The notes: generated from the letters alone by a model not told the origin. 64,000 bases of DNA from Procambarus clarkii (GCF_040958095.1 NC_091195.1:20191679-20255678); one strand, 5' to 3'. Counted from the stretch's first letter, positions 34,818 through 49,800 are shown. Numbers and translations: made by a program.

Positions 34818-37786
34818 AGGTGGGTTTTGATCGTAACGTTTCTTGAGACGACCTCACCAGGCCAAGGTACCGGCCATAATGAGGGCGTTCTTTGTAAATA
34901 TGTGAACTAATCATTTAAAACTAGGCAATCTTTTTATCTTTCTACTGAATAATACTTCACTCTGCCGCTCATAGTGGACTCATGATGGCAAAGAAAATAA
35001 CGTAACCACTTGCGTAACAACAGGGCAACGTTGACGTAATGAATCTTTTGTTTACTGTGACACGAGTACTAATTGAATAAATCAAAGAATCATAAATGGG
35101 AATATATTAATAATTATTAGTCTCTGTACAACTCAGACAATAAAAAAAATACAAATTATTACACTTTAAATTTGTTAAACAAAGTACAACTTTGCTGTAC
35201 ATTAAGTAGGCAGTCAAGTACAAGTATGAAATACTCTTATGGTAGGATTATTTCACACATTCAACGACACAAGGCATGGATGAAACGCCCCACACTAGTG
35301 ATACTATTGTACGTAAACACTCGAGATGATACATACCACGCGTAATACATTACTAACAAAACTACATTTGGTTTTTGTTAGTTTTTTTCATATTAAGAAT
35401 TTTTAACAAGTTAATCTTATGATAGTTGCACAAGTATATAAAGGAATGTTTATGACATAGTTTAGTGTGTGTTTAAAACAAAGATGCTCAACATTAAAAA
35501 CCCTTTAACCAAAGAAAATTATACATTAATTAGCAAAATAACATTAATTATGATTGTATTATAATGTGAAATAAAGGCAAACAAAAATTCTGGAAACTTG
35601 AAATCCTTCTTGAGTTTGACAATACTATACATGTACTAACAAATATTTCTGATCAAAGCAGCATCATTAAGTTACATAAAAAACATTACTGTAATCGGGT
35701 GACATTTTTCCATGCACACAATACAAAATATTTCCACAAAGTTTGCTACATATGGGACATGAACGATGTAAGGACATGTTAACCTGAGATGGGGCAATAA
35801 TTATATCGGCTTGGATGATTTAATATAAAACATAAGTTGCAGTCAAACGGGCAGTTTTCTCCTAAGACTTGGCTACATTCTCAAGGTATAGTGTGGCCAT
35901 ACACTCATGTTATTTCAAGATATATTTTATAGCCATTACACCAGTCAATATTTTGAGTAGTTTCAAATGTTCACCAGACCACACACTTGAAGGTGAAGGG
36001 ACAATGACGTTACAGTCCGTCCTGGACCATTCTCAAGTCGATTGTACAATCGACTTGAGAATGGTCCAGGACAGACCGAAACGTCGTCGTCCCTTCACCT
36101 TCTAGTGTGTGGTCTGGTCAACCTACTTTAGCCATGTTATTGTGACTCATCGCCTGTAGTTTCAAACGTTTTTTATGACCAGTTGCACAACCTACTGTTA
36201 GTAGTCCTACCCAACCTTTCCAATAAATCCTGCAAAGATTTTATCACCAAGAAATAGCTGCAACATATTTTAAATATCTAGATGCTATGTCATCACAGGT
36301 AATTTACATAAAATCATTATCATATGGTAATTGTATCAATCTAAACTAAATTACTGAATTCAAGTACAACATTTGTTTGTTTAGCTGCTGGGATTTTCTC
36401 AAACGTGCAAACATACATTTATACCAAGTACAGTACTGTAGGACGTCTTGAGATATAATATGACTGACATTATCATTGTATTGAAAGAAAATGTACAAAT
36501 TTGATTACCTATTTAAGAATTAATCTTAAGATTCTATAAGATTCTTAAGACATACATGTACTGCACTTTGAGTGGTGGCCTGGGGAAAATATAAGAAAGG
36601 GAATTCTTTATGCACTTATAATAATCATTGATGTCAAGTTATATTTACCAAAATATTTGTAAAATAAATTAATACTGTAGTCATTACCATGGAGTAACTA
36701 CAACACAAGTGATCTTGACGCAGATACTTGTGCTTCGTACTCGAGTTTGTTCGTAAAAGAAATGTAATTATTAGTTACATTAACACACAAGGAAAGGCAT
36801 AGGTACAATAAAATATAGCCAACCTTAGCTACATGTGCTTGAATTATTAAGCTGACCACAGCTAGATACACAAACATGTGGATTTACTTTAAAACAGGTG
36901 AAGCTAATAATTCATTTCATTACTAAGGATTCCTATAAATTAACCCTTATATACATTTCTGATTCATACAAATATCAGGGATTCTTACAACTTGACAGCA
37001 ACTTACCGCAGCTAAGTAAACCACTGGAAGAGTGTACCATCAATACATCATACACCGGGTAACCACTAATATACATACCAGTCCCCTAGTCATTACCATT
37101 ACACAATATACAATGCTATATGATTCTCAGTCTGCATTAAGGCTTTATAATGCTATAGAAGAAAGGCGGAATAAAGAAATAATGTATACAACATAATTTT
37201 TCTATGCTCCACTTACTGTATATAAGAAAATTGAGAGAATTATAAAAATATACTAATATATTCTACACATAATCTATGAACCAAAACTAATTTGATCTAA
37301 TAAAGTGCTTCTCACAATAGAAAAATAAGTGCATGTAAATGCATTCCAAATACATTGGACTACCTACGAAATTATTTATTACCTCAATAAACCTAAATAT
37401 ATTTAGTAGCAACTATATTGATTTAGCTGATAAAACAAATTAAAATTATTTTCTCTCTATAATTAAACATCAGAAACTATATTTGGATATAAATACAAAA
37501 GGATTAACACGGGTCAAGTTAGCAGCTCGGAAATTTAACTGAAAATCAAAAAAATACGCAAAACAAAACATAAGAATTGAGGTTGGAGCCAAAAGTAAAC
37601 TCGGAGCAAAAATGCAATAATGAAAATGTTAATCCTTTGGAATATCTTATAGGACCCCAACATTAAACAATTTTGCAAATCCAAAAACAAACGTATAATT
37701 ATCTACCGGGTTCTTAAAGATAATCTGTGGTACCAGCGACTAGGTTACCTCCACAACCTTCAACTGTATTTGCCAAGGTGGACATC
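34818..37786 (-). other. VAMP4 3' flank and probable 3' UTR
   Basis: AT-rich sequence downstream of the VAMP4 stop. On the minus strand an AATAAA lies at 37380-37375. The only repeat seen is the hairpin element at 35972-36156. Confidence 0.4.
35972..36156 (+). mobile_element. Long-hairpin retroposon, copy 3
   Basis: Arms start CACCAGACCACACACTTGAA and end GTGTGTGGTCTGGTC. The loop is a few bases around CGATTGTACAATCG. The tail ends TTATTGTGACTCATCGCCT. Flanked by tagtttcaaatgtt (35958-35971) and tagtttcaaacgtt (36157-36170), one mismatch. Confidence 0.85.
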
Positions 37787-37815
37787 TTAAGAATTCATTT
37801 TGATTATCACTGGAA
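37787..37815 (-). CDS. VAMP4: VAMP4 exon 5 (end of membrane anchor)
   Basis: Acceptor ctttacag; phase 1 in. It adds IPVIIKMNS and a stop (first codon split with exon 4). Too short to be found as an ORF; accepted because phase, acceptor, hydrophobicity and total length (143) all fit. Confidence 0.85.
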
Positions 37816-40800
37816 CTGTAAAGAAAGTAATATTGGAATATCATAATAATAAGAGAACTGTGTATTTATTACAATATACTTATATATAAAGTTATATTAA
37901 AAAAGAGCACATTATTATTTTTTACTTCAATGTATTTGCATATCCTTACCCACTACAAATGTCAAAATACAGTATAAGTTAGTAAGCCACGATCAATGTT
38001 TTTCACATCCATTATTCTCATCAGTTAAAATTACCATAACAATAAAAATGATCTTCATATTTTGTACAAAAATTGACTGTCATTCTGATGTTCTATAGAA
38101 TCCCAATTCCATGAAACATGCATTTCTAAACTTTCAGATGCAAAATAGGTTGCATTCTAGATTATATTTTATGCTAAATAAAAGCATCTCTAAATGTAAT
38201 GAAACACTTATTTCTGGAGAGTCCTCGGTGGCTCCTTGTTGCTAACCTCCTGGAGAGCTCTTCACAATTTGAATCACAAAAGGCCTTTACCAGGGGAGCC
38301 GGTCGGCCGAGCGGACAGCACGCTGGACTTGTGATCCTGTGGTCCTGGGTTCGATCCCAGGCGCCGGCGAGAAACAATGGGGCAGAGTTTCTTTCATCCT
38401 ATGTCCCTGTTACCTAGCAGTAAAATAGGTACCTGGGTGTTAGTCAGCTGTCACGGGCTGCTTCCTGGGGGTGGAGGCCTGGTCGAGGACCGGGCCGCGG
38501 GGACACTAAAAAAAAAGCCCTGAAATCATCTCAAGATAACCTCAAGATACCAGTCATTATGAGCCCACCAAGGACCAGAGGTTCAAACCTGGCCCTGCCC
38601 CCCCCCCCTCTATAGAGGTGCAAGGAGATGAAGATACCAAATTACTCAAATTGGGAAAAGACCACCAGAAAGGTAAATCAAAACAAAATAGGTTACAGCA
38701 TGGTAACTCATAAAACAACCCACCTGGTAGTTAGCCCCACTGTTAGATTACCAAAACCTCCAAGCCTGAACATCAAACCAGGATAATATTTGTAAACACA
38801 AGAGCTGCAAACTTACAAAACTCATGGGCCCGAAGGTAGACGGCAAGCTGGCTAAACTTGCCGACACTGTAGACAGCCGAAGACAAATGGGTTCAGGGAC
38901 ACCAGATCAACAATTAAAACATCAGCCCATGCACTGTAAGTGGCACAGAGGTTGCGACAGACAGCTGCAACCGGACACAACAAATAATGCACTCCCCGAC
39001 TGAACAAACCAAGTGTCAACCACCAGAGGACCCCTCCAGAAACCAACCGTTTAATTTTTAGCCAGAAAAGGAGAAGGCTGGAAATGATGAAAGTGTTCAC
39101 CCAGGCCAAAGGAACAGAAACCCTGCTTCCAAAGGAATGCTTGAAGCTCTCAACCCTACATCCGGAAATGAGGAGCCAACAACACCACCACCTTATAAAA
39201 ACAATCACAGACCAACTGTGATTGTGGAGAGAAAATAAAATCCAAGACCCTATCCAGAGACCAAAAAGGCTTACTGGAATGTGCAAGTCGCGGGTGAAAA
39301 AATGCCCAAGATAACTTGCACAATGTTGCCGACAAAGTGTTCCCACAGAAAACCAACAGCAGCAGCTCCACCAAAGTGATCGTCCACCTGCGAACCATAT
39401 GAAGAGCAGTAAACCAAAGTTAAAAAACTCCAAACGTGTAGATTAGCAGAGTTTCAAACCACCTAGAAATGTCTTTAAGCAAACTGCTGAAGGAGGCAGA
39501 GCCACAGAAAATGTGCAGGCTTGGACAATAGATCCAAAGGGCTGGAATCTACAGCGCCAGGCTGATAAGAACACAGCAAAAGCCAAACAAGAGATAAAGT
39601 AACTCCCACTGACCCTAGTCTGGCTAAAAGGCATCCACAGTAAAGGCCTCACATTCAGGGAATGGAGCCACATAACATGGGAGCTGCTAGTTCCACATTA
39701 ACAACAAGAGGTCCACCTTGGGGCAACCAACCATTCCACAAATTTTTATTATGTGCTTTGCAGTGCCAATTTCATACAGTAACCCCTTTTTGCAGAACAG
39801 AAAAGGGAGTACATTACTTTCCTGCTGTTCCCAAAAGGGAAATAATTCTTTCGCACAACTTTAACATTGTAACACAGTAGAATATAGTTCATGTGAGGAA
39901 AACTATTTTAGTGTACAATTCAAGACTATTGTACAGCAGTGGCATATCACTATTAAGAACAGTATGCCGGAACAAAAAATCTACTTGACTAAGGCAGTCA
40001 CCCAGTCTACTACTGGCCAGACCAAACTAAGTTTAACCTGAATAATGAAGTGATGCACATGTCATTCATTGTGTTATGCAGTACCTAGAATCCCATGTTA
40101 AAATTCTACGATGCATAATTTGTATATTGATAGTCAAAGTAAAACGTAAGATAATACGACTTACTGAATATCACAAGAAAGATGACTGTCACCGCACCAC
40201 CGATGCATAGCTTGGCACGTGTGTTCTGCCACCACATGTTACGTCTAAGGCGAGTAGCAGAGGTACGAAACTGGTCAGAGGTGGTTGCCAAGCCTTCTGA
40301 TCTGTCTTGTAGGTTATCTAACTGATCTCCTCTTTCCAATAGCCTCCCAACGTTGTCACGCATCACATCCGTCACCTCGGCTATCTGCACTCGCACACTG
40401 TTACCACAACATTGAAGGATAAATCATGAATAGAAAATTAGGAAAATTCCTATAGCGCATATCTTTATACATTTACTAAATATGAAAAGCATCAAGCATG
40501 CTATGCATATTATATTACAAGATACTGTCCAAATACTTCTAAAATGTTTCATTTATTGCTATTTTTCCTATGCTTCTTTTCTGAAAATTAAAGTTGCATA
40601 AACATTTTATTTCAAAGATGATTATGCTGGCATTCATATAAGTAGCATATGCTTCAACTCTGTATTCCAAAGTACAGTATGTTTATTCCAACTTATTGTC
40701 CAATTTAGGAAGGTGTAACACTGAACACCAGAAATTAGTACTGTACTGTATATCAAAGCCTGCAGCTCTCTTGAAACTAGATATTTATCTGTCACGGCTG

Positions 40801-43800
40801 ATCGAAGGAGGTATCTCCAGTCCTGCATCTATCTGTAGTCCTGACACATTACTCTCCAGCACAAGTTTCTCCAGAAGACTGTGATCACTACAGAAGAATT
40901 TCACTCTTTCCAGCTCTTAACCCCCCCCCCCTTTCCCCCCCCCCCCCTTCCTGGAATACTGCACTTCTGCTATCTGAAGGAAGGCAGAAGTGCAGTATCC
41001 CAAAAAGATAGGTAAAATAATGATCAGGGGAAAGCACCAAGTCATTATGACCATATAGCACTTGGGAGGGATATGAGGATAATGATTGGGATAGACTGGA
41101 GGAATGGAATGGTTGCCAAGCACTTGGATGGCCGGAGATTGAATGTCAACGTGCAAGAAGCGTGTTTGTCACTCTGCCGCCCAGTCACCCAACAACATCA
41201 TTTACCGCATCCCATCCCAAATCCTTATTTAATTCTTCTTCTAAGTGTTATATAGTCATAATGGCAGGAAGTTTATAAAAGCACAAAATTTCAGATCTAG
41301 AAGGACCCCCCTCCTTAGGGGCCCAGGATCTCAATGGGTCGTCAAAACCAATGGAATATGGATTCTGAAGGGATGGAGATATAAAGAAGGGCAGCAAGTG
41401 TGGTGACGATCCTGACAGCAAACGTTTTTCACCTGCACTGGTGATCGTGTGTGCAGAGATGATCCTAAACCCAACATGAGAACCGAGTATGATGAAAGTC
41501 ACACACAGCAAGGACCTCGTGTGCACACAGAAGATTGCGTATAATTACGCTTGTATGTAAAGATGATTGTACAGTATGTGCATTGTGGAGATTTTGTATA
41601 GTGAAGATTGTCAATAATGAGGATGGTGTGTAGTGAGGAGAGTGTACAGAATGATTGTGTGGAATGATCATGATCAGCTTCTGGATAGTGATCCTCATGT
41701 GCAGTGAAGCTTCGGGGAAGTGCTCATCTTGAATAGTAAAAGTAATTTGTAACTGTATATTTCCAAAAGAATTCTTCCTCTGGGAACCCCCCCCCCCCCG
41801 AGGGCTGGTGTGTTCAGCTCCATGTTTGTACCCAGAACACCAACCCCCCCCCCCAGGGCTGGTGTGTTCAGCTCCATGTTTGTACCTCAGAACACCCCCC
41901 CCCCCCCCGAGGGCTGGTGTGTTCAGCTCCATGTTTGTACCCCAGGACACCAACCCCCCCCCCCCCCCCAGGGCTGGTGTGTTCAGCTCCATGTTTGTAC
42001 CTCAGAACACCAACCCCCCCCCCGAGGGCTGGTGTGTTCAGCTCCATGTTTGTACCCCAGGACACCAACCCCCCCCCCCCCAGGGCTGGTGTGTATCAGC
42101 TCCATGTTTGTACCTCAGAACACCAAACCCCCCCCCCCCGAGGGCTGGTGTGTTCAGCTCCATGTTTGTACCCCAGAACACCCCCCCCCCCCCCCGAGGG
42201 CTGGTGTGTTCAGCTCCATGTTTGTACCCCAGAACACCCCCCCCCCCCCGAGGGCTGGTGTGTTCAGCTCCATGTTTGTACCCCAGGACACCCCCCCCCC
42301 CCGAGGGCTGGTGTGTTCAGCTCCATGTTTGTACCCCAGAACACCCCCCCCCCCCCGAGGGCTGGTGTGTTCAGCTCCATGTTTGTACCCCAGAACACCC
42401 CCCCCCCCCCCCGAGGGCTGGTGTGTTCAGCTCCATGTTTGTACCCCAGAACACCCCCCCCCCCCCGAGGGCTGGTGTGTTCAGCTCCATGTTTGTACCC
42501 CAGACACCAACCCCCCCCCCCCCAGGGCTGGTGTGTTCAGCTCCATGTTTGTACCTCAGAACACCAACCCCCCCCCCCCCGAGGGCTGGTGTGTTCAGCT
42601 CCATGTTTGTACCCCAGAACACCCCCCCCCCCCGAGGGCTGGTGTGTTCAGCTCCATGTTTGTACCCAGAACACCCCCCCCCCGAGGGCTGGTGTGTTCA
42701 GCTCCATGTTTGTACCCCAGGACACCCCCCCCCCCCGAGGGCTGGTGTGTTCAGCTCCATGTTTGTACCCCAGAACACCCCCCCCCCCCGAGGGCTGGTG
42801 TGTTCAGCTCCATGTTTGTACCCCAGAACACCCCCCCCCCCCCCGAGGGCTGGTGTGTTCAGCTCCATGTTTGTACCCCAGGACACCCCCCCCCCCCCGA
42901 GGGCTGGTGTGTTCAGCTCCATGTTTGTACCCCAGAACACCCCCCCCCCGAGGGCTGGTGTGTTCAGCTCCATGTTTGTACCCCAGAACACCCCCCCCAC
43001 CCGAGGGCTGGTGTGTTCAGCTCCATGTTTGTACCCCAGAACACCCCCCCCCCCGAGGGCTGGTGTGTTCAGCTCCATGTTTGTACCCCAGAACACCCCC
43101 CCCCCGAGGGCTGGTGTGTTCAGCTCCATGTTTGTACCCCAGAACACCCCCCCCCCAGGGCTGGTGTGTTCAGCTCCATGTTTGTACCCCAGAACACCCC
43201 CCCCCCACCCGAGGGCTGGTGTGTTCAGCTCCATGTTTGTACCCCAGAACACCCCCCCCCCCCGAGGGCTGGTGTGTTCAGCTCCATGTTTGTACCCCAG
43301 AACACCCCCCCCCCGAGGGCTGGTGTGTTCAGCTCCATGTTTGTACCCCAGAACACCCCCCCCCCCCCGAGGGCTGGTGTGTTCAGCTCCATGTTTGTAC
43401 CCCAGAACACCCCCCCCCCCGAGGGCTGGTGTGTTCAGCTCCATGTTTGTACCCCAGAACACCCCCCCCCCCCGAGGGCTGGTGTGTTCAGCTCCATGTT
43501 TGTACCCCAGAACACCCCCCCCCCCACCGAGGGCTGGTGTGTTCAGCTCCATGTTTGTACCCCAGAACACCCCCCCCCCCCCCCCCGAGGGCTGGTGTGT
43601 TCAGCTCCATGTTTGTACCCCAGAACACCCCCCCCCCGAGGGCTGGTGTGTTCAGCTCCATGTTTGTACCCCAGAACACCCCCCCCCCCGAGGGCTGGTG
43701 TGTTCAGCTCCATGTTTGTACCCCAGGACACCCCCCCCCCCCCCCGAGGGCTGGTGTGTTCAGCTCCATGTTTGTACCCCAGAACACCCCCCCCCCCCCG

Positions 43801-46800
43801 AGGGCTGGTGTGTTCAGCTCCATGTTTGTACCCCAGAACACCCCCCCCCCCGAGGGCTGGTGTGTTCAGCTCCATGTTTGTACCCCAGGACACCCCCCCC
43901 CCCCGAGGGCTGGTGTGTTCAGCTCCATGTTTGTACCCCAGAACACCCCCCCCCCCGAGGGCTGGTGTGTTCAGCTCCATGTTTGTACCCCAGAACACCC
44001 CCCCCCCCCCGAGGGCTGGTGTGTTCAGCTCCATGTTTGTACCCCACAACACCCCCCCCCCGAGGGCTGGTGTGTTCAGCTCCATGTTTGTACCCCAGAA
44101 CACCCCCCCCCACCCGAGGGCTGGTGTGTTCAGCTCCATGTTTGTACCCCAGAACAACCCCCCCCCCCCGAGGGCTGGTGTGTTCAGCTCCATGTTTGTA
44201 CCCCAGAACACCCCCCCCCCCCCCGAGGGCTGGTGTGTTCAGCTCCATGTTTGTACCCCAGAACACCCCCCCCCCCCCGAGGGCTGGTGTGTTCAGCTCC
44301 ATGTTTGTACCCCAGAACACCCCCCCCCCCCGAGGGCTGGTGTGTTCAGCTCCATGTTTGTACCCCAGAACACCCCCCCCCCCGAGGGCTGGTGTGTTCA
44401 GCTCCATGTTTGTACCCCAGAACACCCCCCCCCCCCACCGAGGGCTGGTGTGTTCAGCTCCATGTTTGTACCCCAGAACACCCCCCCCCCCCCCCGAGGG
44501 CTGGTGTGTTCAGCTCCATGTTTGTACCCCAGAACACCCCCCCCCCCGAGGGCTGGTGTGTTCAGCTCCATGTTTGTACCCCAGAACACCCCCCCCCCCC
44601 GAGGGCTGGTGTGTTCAGCTCCATGTTTGTACCCCAGGACACCCCCCCCCCCCCGAGGGCTGGTGTGTTCAGCTCCATGTTTGTACCCCAGAACACCCCC
44701 CCCCCCCCCGAGGGCTGGTGTGTTCAGCTCCATGTTTGTACCCCAGAACACCCCCCCCCCCCCGAGGGCTGGTGTGTTCAGCTCCATGTTTGTACCCCAG
44801 GACACCCCCCCCCCCCGAGGGCTGGTGTGTTCAGCTCCATGTTTGTACCCCAGAACACCCCCCCCCCCCCGAGGGCTGGTGTGTTCAGCTCCATGTTTGT
44901 ACCCCAGAACACCCCCCCCCCCCGAGGGCTGGTGTGTTCAGCTCCATGTTTGTACCCCACAACACCCCCCCCCCCCGAGGGCTGGTGTGTTCAGCTCCAT
45001 GTTTGTACCCCAGAACACCCCCCCCCCCACCCGAGGGCTGGTGTGTTCAGCTCCATGTTTGTACCCCAGAACAACCCCCCCCCCGAGGGCTGGTGTGTTC
45101 AGCTCCATGTTTGTACCCCAGAACACCCCCCCCCCCCCGAGGGCTGGTGTGTTCAGCTCCATGTTTGTACCCCAGAACACCCCCCCCCCCCGAGGGCTGG
45201 TGTGTTCAGCTCCATGTTTGTACCCCAGAACACCCCCCCCCCCAGGGCTGGTGTGTTCAGCTCCATGTTTGTACCCCAGAACACCCCCCCCCCCCCCACC
45301 CGAGGGCTGGTGTGTTCAGCTCCATGTTTGTACCCCAGAACACCCCCCCCCCCCGAGGGCTGGTGTGTTCAGCTCCATGTTTGTACCCCAGAACACCCCC
45401 CCCCCCCGAGGGCTGGTGTGTTCAGCTCCATGTTTGTACCCCAGAACACCCCCCCCCCCCCGAGGGCTGGTGTGTTCAGCTCCATGTTTGTACCCCAGAA
45501 CACCCCCCCCCCCCGAGGGCTGGTGTGTTCAGCTCCATGTTTGTACCCCAGAACACCCCCCCCCCCAAGGGCTGGTGTGTTCAGCTCCATGTTTGTACCC
45601 CAGAACACCCCCCCCCCCCGAGGGCTGGTGTGTTCAGCTCCATGTTTGTACCCCAGAACACCCCCCCCCCGAGGGCTGGTGTGTTCAGCTCCATGTTTGT
45701 ACCCCAGGACACCCCCCCCCCCCCGAGGGCTGGTGTGTTCAGCTCCATGTTTGTACCCCAGAACACCCCCCCCCCCCGAGGGCTGGTGTGTTCAGCTCCA
45801 TGTTTGTACCCCAGAACACCCCCCCCCCCGAGGGCTGGTGTGTTCAGCTCCATGTTTGTACCCCAGGACACCCCCCCCCCCGAGGGCTGGTGTGTTCAGC
45901 TCCATGTTTGTACCCCAGAACACCCCCCCCCCCCCCGAGGGCTGGTGTGTTCAGCTCCATGTTTGTACCCCAGAACACCCCCCCCCCCCGAGGGCTGGTG
46001 TGTTCAGCTCCATGTTTGTACCCCACAACACCCCCCCCCCCCCCGAGGGCTGGTGTGTTCAGCTCCATGTTTGTACCCCAGAACACCCCCCCCCCCGAGG
46101 GCTGGTGTGTTCAGCTCCATGTTTGTACCCCAGAACACCCCCCCCCCCCCGAGGGCTGGTGTGTTCAGCTCCATGTTTGTACCCCAGAACACCCCCCCCC
46201 CCCCCGAGGGCTGGTGTGTTCAGCTCCATGTTTGTACCCCAGAACACCCCCCCACCCCCCCCCCCCCGAGGGCTGGTGTGTTCAGCTCCAAGTTTGTACC
46301 CCAGAACACCCCCCCCCCCCCCGAGGGCTGGTGTGTTCAGCTCCATGTTTGTACCCCAGAACACCCCCCCCCCCGAGGGCTGGTGTGTTCAGCTCCATGT
46401 TTGTACCCCAGAACACCCCCCCCCCGAGGGCTGGTGTGTTCAGCTCCATGTTTGTACCCCAGAACACCCCCCCCCCCCCGAGGGCTGGTGTGTTCAGCTC
46501 CATGTTTGTACCCCAGAACACCCCCCCCCCCCGAGGGCTGGTGTGTTCAGCTCCATGTTTGTACCCCAGAACACCCCCCCCCCCGAGGGCTGGTGTGTTC
46601 AGCTCCATGTTTGTACCCCAGAACACCCCCCCCCCCCGAGGGCTGGTGTGTTCAGCTCCATGTTTGTACCCCAGAACACCAGGCTACACTTTCAAGTACA
46701 GTTAATGTAAATCTAATATTGTACATACATTTTGATGCAAAGTATATGCATGACAAATGGCTTACAAAGGATCAAAGGTAACCTACAGTAGTCTGCAACA

Positions 46801-49800
46801 TGATAATCGCACAGTACTACGCTTCAGAAAATAAATATCAAAAGATAGCACTAAGTTGTAATACTAAACAGCATTACCAAAACAATAGCAGAAAGATAAG
46901 ATGAGCACCGACAGAGGAGGCAGATTCATTGAAAATTTTAATTAAGACAACACTAACTCCAAGAAATAGTGGGAAAGTAAAATTTGTTATCGTTTTTAAA
47001 ATTGGGACATTGTACAAGGTGGCGACTGTTAGCAGAATAAGGCGGTTCTGAAAGTAAGGTGCACATGTATGCTCCATCAAGCAGCCGTGAGTTAATCTTG
47101 TGTGACCAATGTATATTATAACCAGAGAAGTTTCCCACTTCCTATTTTGGCAACAGGAGGAAGGTCATGGTGATATGTCACATTTGTATTATGATTCAGA
47201 AATACATCAAACATAAAATCAATATGATCATAATATACTTACTCCTTTAATTTATCAGCAGCAAATCGAACAGTCTTCTTGCTGGAGGGTCCTCTGAAAA
47301 TATGAGAATTTGAATAAATACCAATGCTAATTTTGTTTAATAAAATCAACCTTTGAGTGCATATCAAAAGGTCCTTTCTGGCCAGAACACAGCAAGACTT
47401 TGCTGGTCCAATGGACAGGATTGTGCCAAGTCTTAACCCTCAAAATGTGGCTAAACACATCAAAATCTTTTACGGTTTCATAAACTGTAGGAGGAAGCCG
47501 GGTTGTGGGGGCCATTGTGTCAATTCATCTACTGGGAGGATGGGAAGTGTTGTCATTACTCATCAGTACAATGGTAACACAGATGAGAGGAGGTAAGGTA
47601 ATCATCAGGAGTCACATCATCACTAACCCGTTATGACTTAGTGCTTTCTAGTGTACTGGGAAGGCACATGGCAATAAGGATTTAGGGCAGCACGAAGGGA
47701 AGCTCAACCACTTGAACAGTCAGGGATTGAACACTGACCTGCAGGAAGCGAGACCAACACTTTTGTCCAGTCTGAGTGGTAATGCAAGTCAATAATTGGG
47801 TATCCACCTAAGATGAACTGTGGGCTTTTCTTGTACTGCTCAAAATTATTTAAAGCACTGCAGTAGACAGCCAAATTATCTCCAAATTTATTTCTTCGCT
47901 ACTAGATTTAAATAGCTAACAATCAAATTATAACATGCTTGTCTCTGAAGACAGACTTAGATATGTATGAATACTTAATAAGGGTCAACTTGCTGGGCTG
48001 CAAGAATATGATTAAGGTGACGCCCATGTTAAGTGTACCATAAATAAAGACACTCTTGAGCATAAGTGCGGGCTAATAAATAAAATTCTAAAAAGTATCA
48101 TTCTACAAGAATTCTAAAAAGAGTAAAAATGTACAAAAAGGAAGTAGCAAATCTATTACCACAACAAAATGTGTCACAGAAAACACATATGGAATAAATA
48201 ACAAATCAACTTTATGCTGACAGATGTTGTCACAGCTTGAATACAACTTGGCTACAAGTTGGAATGGAATGAGAATCTAGACAACATGAAATGTACAGTG
48301 TGGACAAAGGCAGGGACACACACTAGAGCATTACATCTTATATTGTGTGAAAATTGTGTCTCAAACAAAGTTCCAACAAGGTGCACATGTATTCATAAAC
48401 AATCTCAGTATTTGAAAAGATAACGCGTGGCTCGAGATAGCAACTTCGGCAAGATTAGATAATGTCACTTAAGAGAAGATAATGCATGTTAGAGCAGATA
48501 ACTATGCATAACCACACTGAACAATAAAACCAACATTTCTTAATGATGAACTACAAGTTCTTAATTGAACATCAGTCTCCAAACAGCCTGAGAGCTATCA
48601 GGCATGAATAAAATCACAAGTATACAAGTTTCAATGTGTGTGTGTCAACTGCAACCAATCAAAGGACGTATTCCCAACTCTATTATAAGCAAAATGCCCA
48701 ATACAGTAATACAAATATACATATTTATGTATATGTACACTGTACATACGTTTTAAAATATGGACAGAGAAAGAAAATTATTGCGTCATATGTGGGGGTG
48801 GGTGTATGGTCGGTGGGGACGTGGGTGTATGGTCGGTGGGGACGTGGGTGTATGGTCGGTGGGGACGTGGGTGTATGGTCGGTGGGGACGTGGGTGTATG
48901 GTCGGTGGGGACGTGGGTGTATGGTCGGTGGGGACGTGGGTGTATGGTCGGTGGGGACGTGGGTGTATGGTCGGTGGGGACGTGGGTGTATGGTCGGTGG
49001 GGACGTGGGTGTATGGCAGGTGGGGATGTGGGTGTATAGTAGGTGAGGATATGGGTGTATGGTTGGTGGGGATGTGGGTGAGTTGGCTGTATGGATGGTG
49101 TGGAGAGGATGGGTTGCGGGTGCACAGTTGGTGGGGGTTTGAGTGGGGTGGGTGTATAGTACTGTTGGTGGGGTTTTAAGTGGTGTGGGTGTACAGTACT
49201 GTTCATGGGGATTTAAGTAGGGTGGGTGTACAGTTGGTGGGAATTTGAGTGGGGGTGGATGTACAGTTGGTGGGGAATATGTATGTTGGTGGTGGGGTGT
49301 GTAAATAGTTGGGATGTATGTTGGTAACCACCTAAGCGTAGTTACAGGATGAGAGCTATGCTCGTGGTGTCCTGTCATCCCGATACTCTTTTGCCACATA
49401 ATGCTTTGAAACCACTTATGGTTTTGGCCTCCTACACCTTCTCACTTAACTTGTTCTGTCTATCACTCTGTGAAAGTGAATGTTCTAATATTTTTTGGTA
49501 GCTTTGTTTAGCTAGTGTAAATCTATGACTTTTTGTTCTTGAAGAACAGTATACAGTACAAGAATTCATTATCAATTTTGTCGATTTCTGTTACTATTTT
49601 GTACATAGTGATCATATCGCCTCTTTTTCTATCTTCTAGCTCCGGTATACACTGCATTTAATGCCTCTAACCTCTTTGTAGCTCTGTATGGTGGCAGTAG
49701 GCTGTATAAACAGTTGATGGTAGAATGTGTGAGAGGTTGGGTTGTGTGGATGTGTATACTGTTGTGTAGTTTAGTGTGCTTGGGTTTTGAGTAGTAGTAC

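Noticed and set aside
41808-46781. Three overlapping open frames of about 1,600 codons on the plus strand, and many on the minus strand
   Set aside because: They read through the poly-C minisatellite in every frame because the unit has no stop codons; there is no start context, family match or codon signal.
48636-49399. Gly/Val/Trp-rich and His/Pro/Thr-rich long frames
   Set aside because: 23-bp minisatellite read in three frames on both strands.
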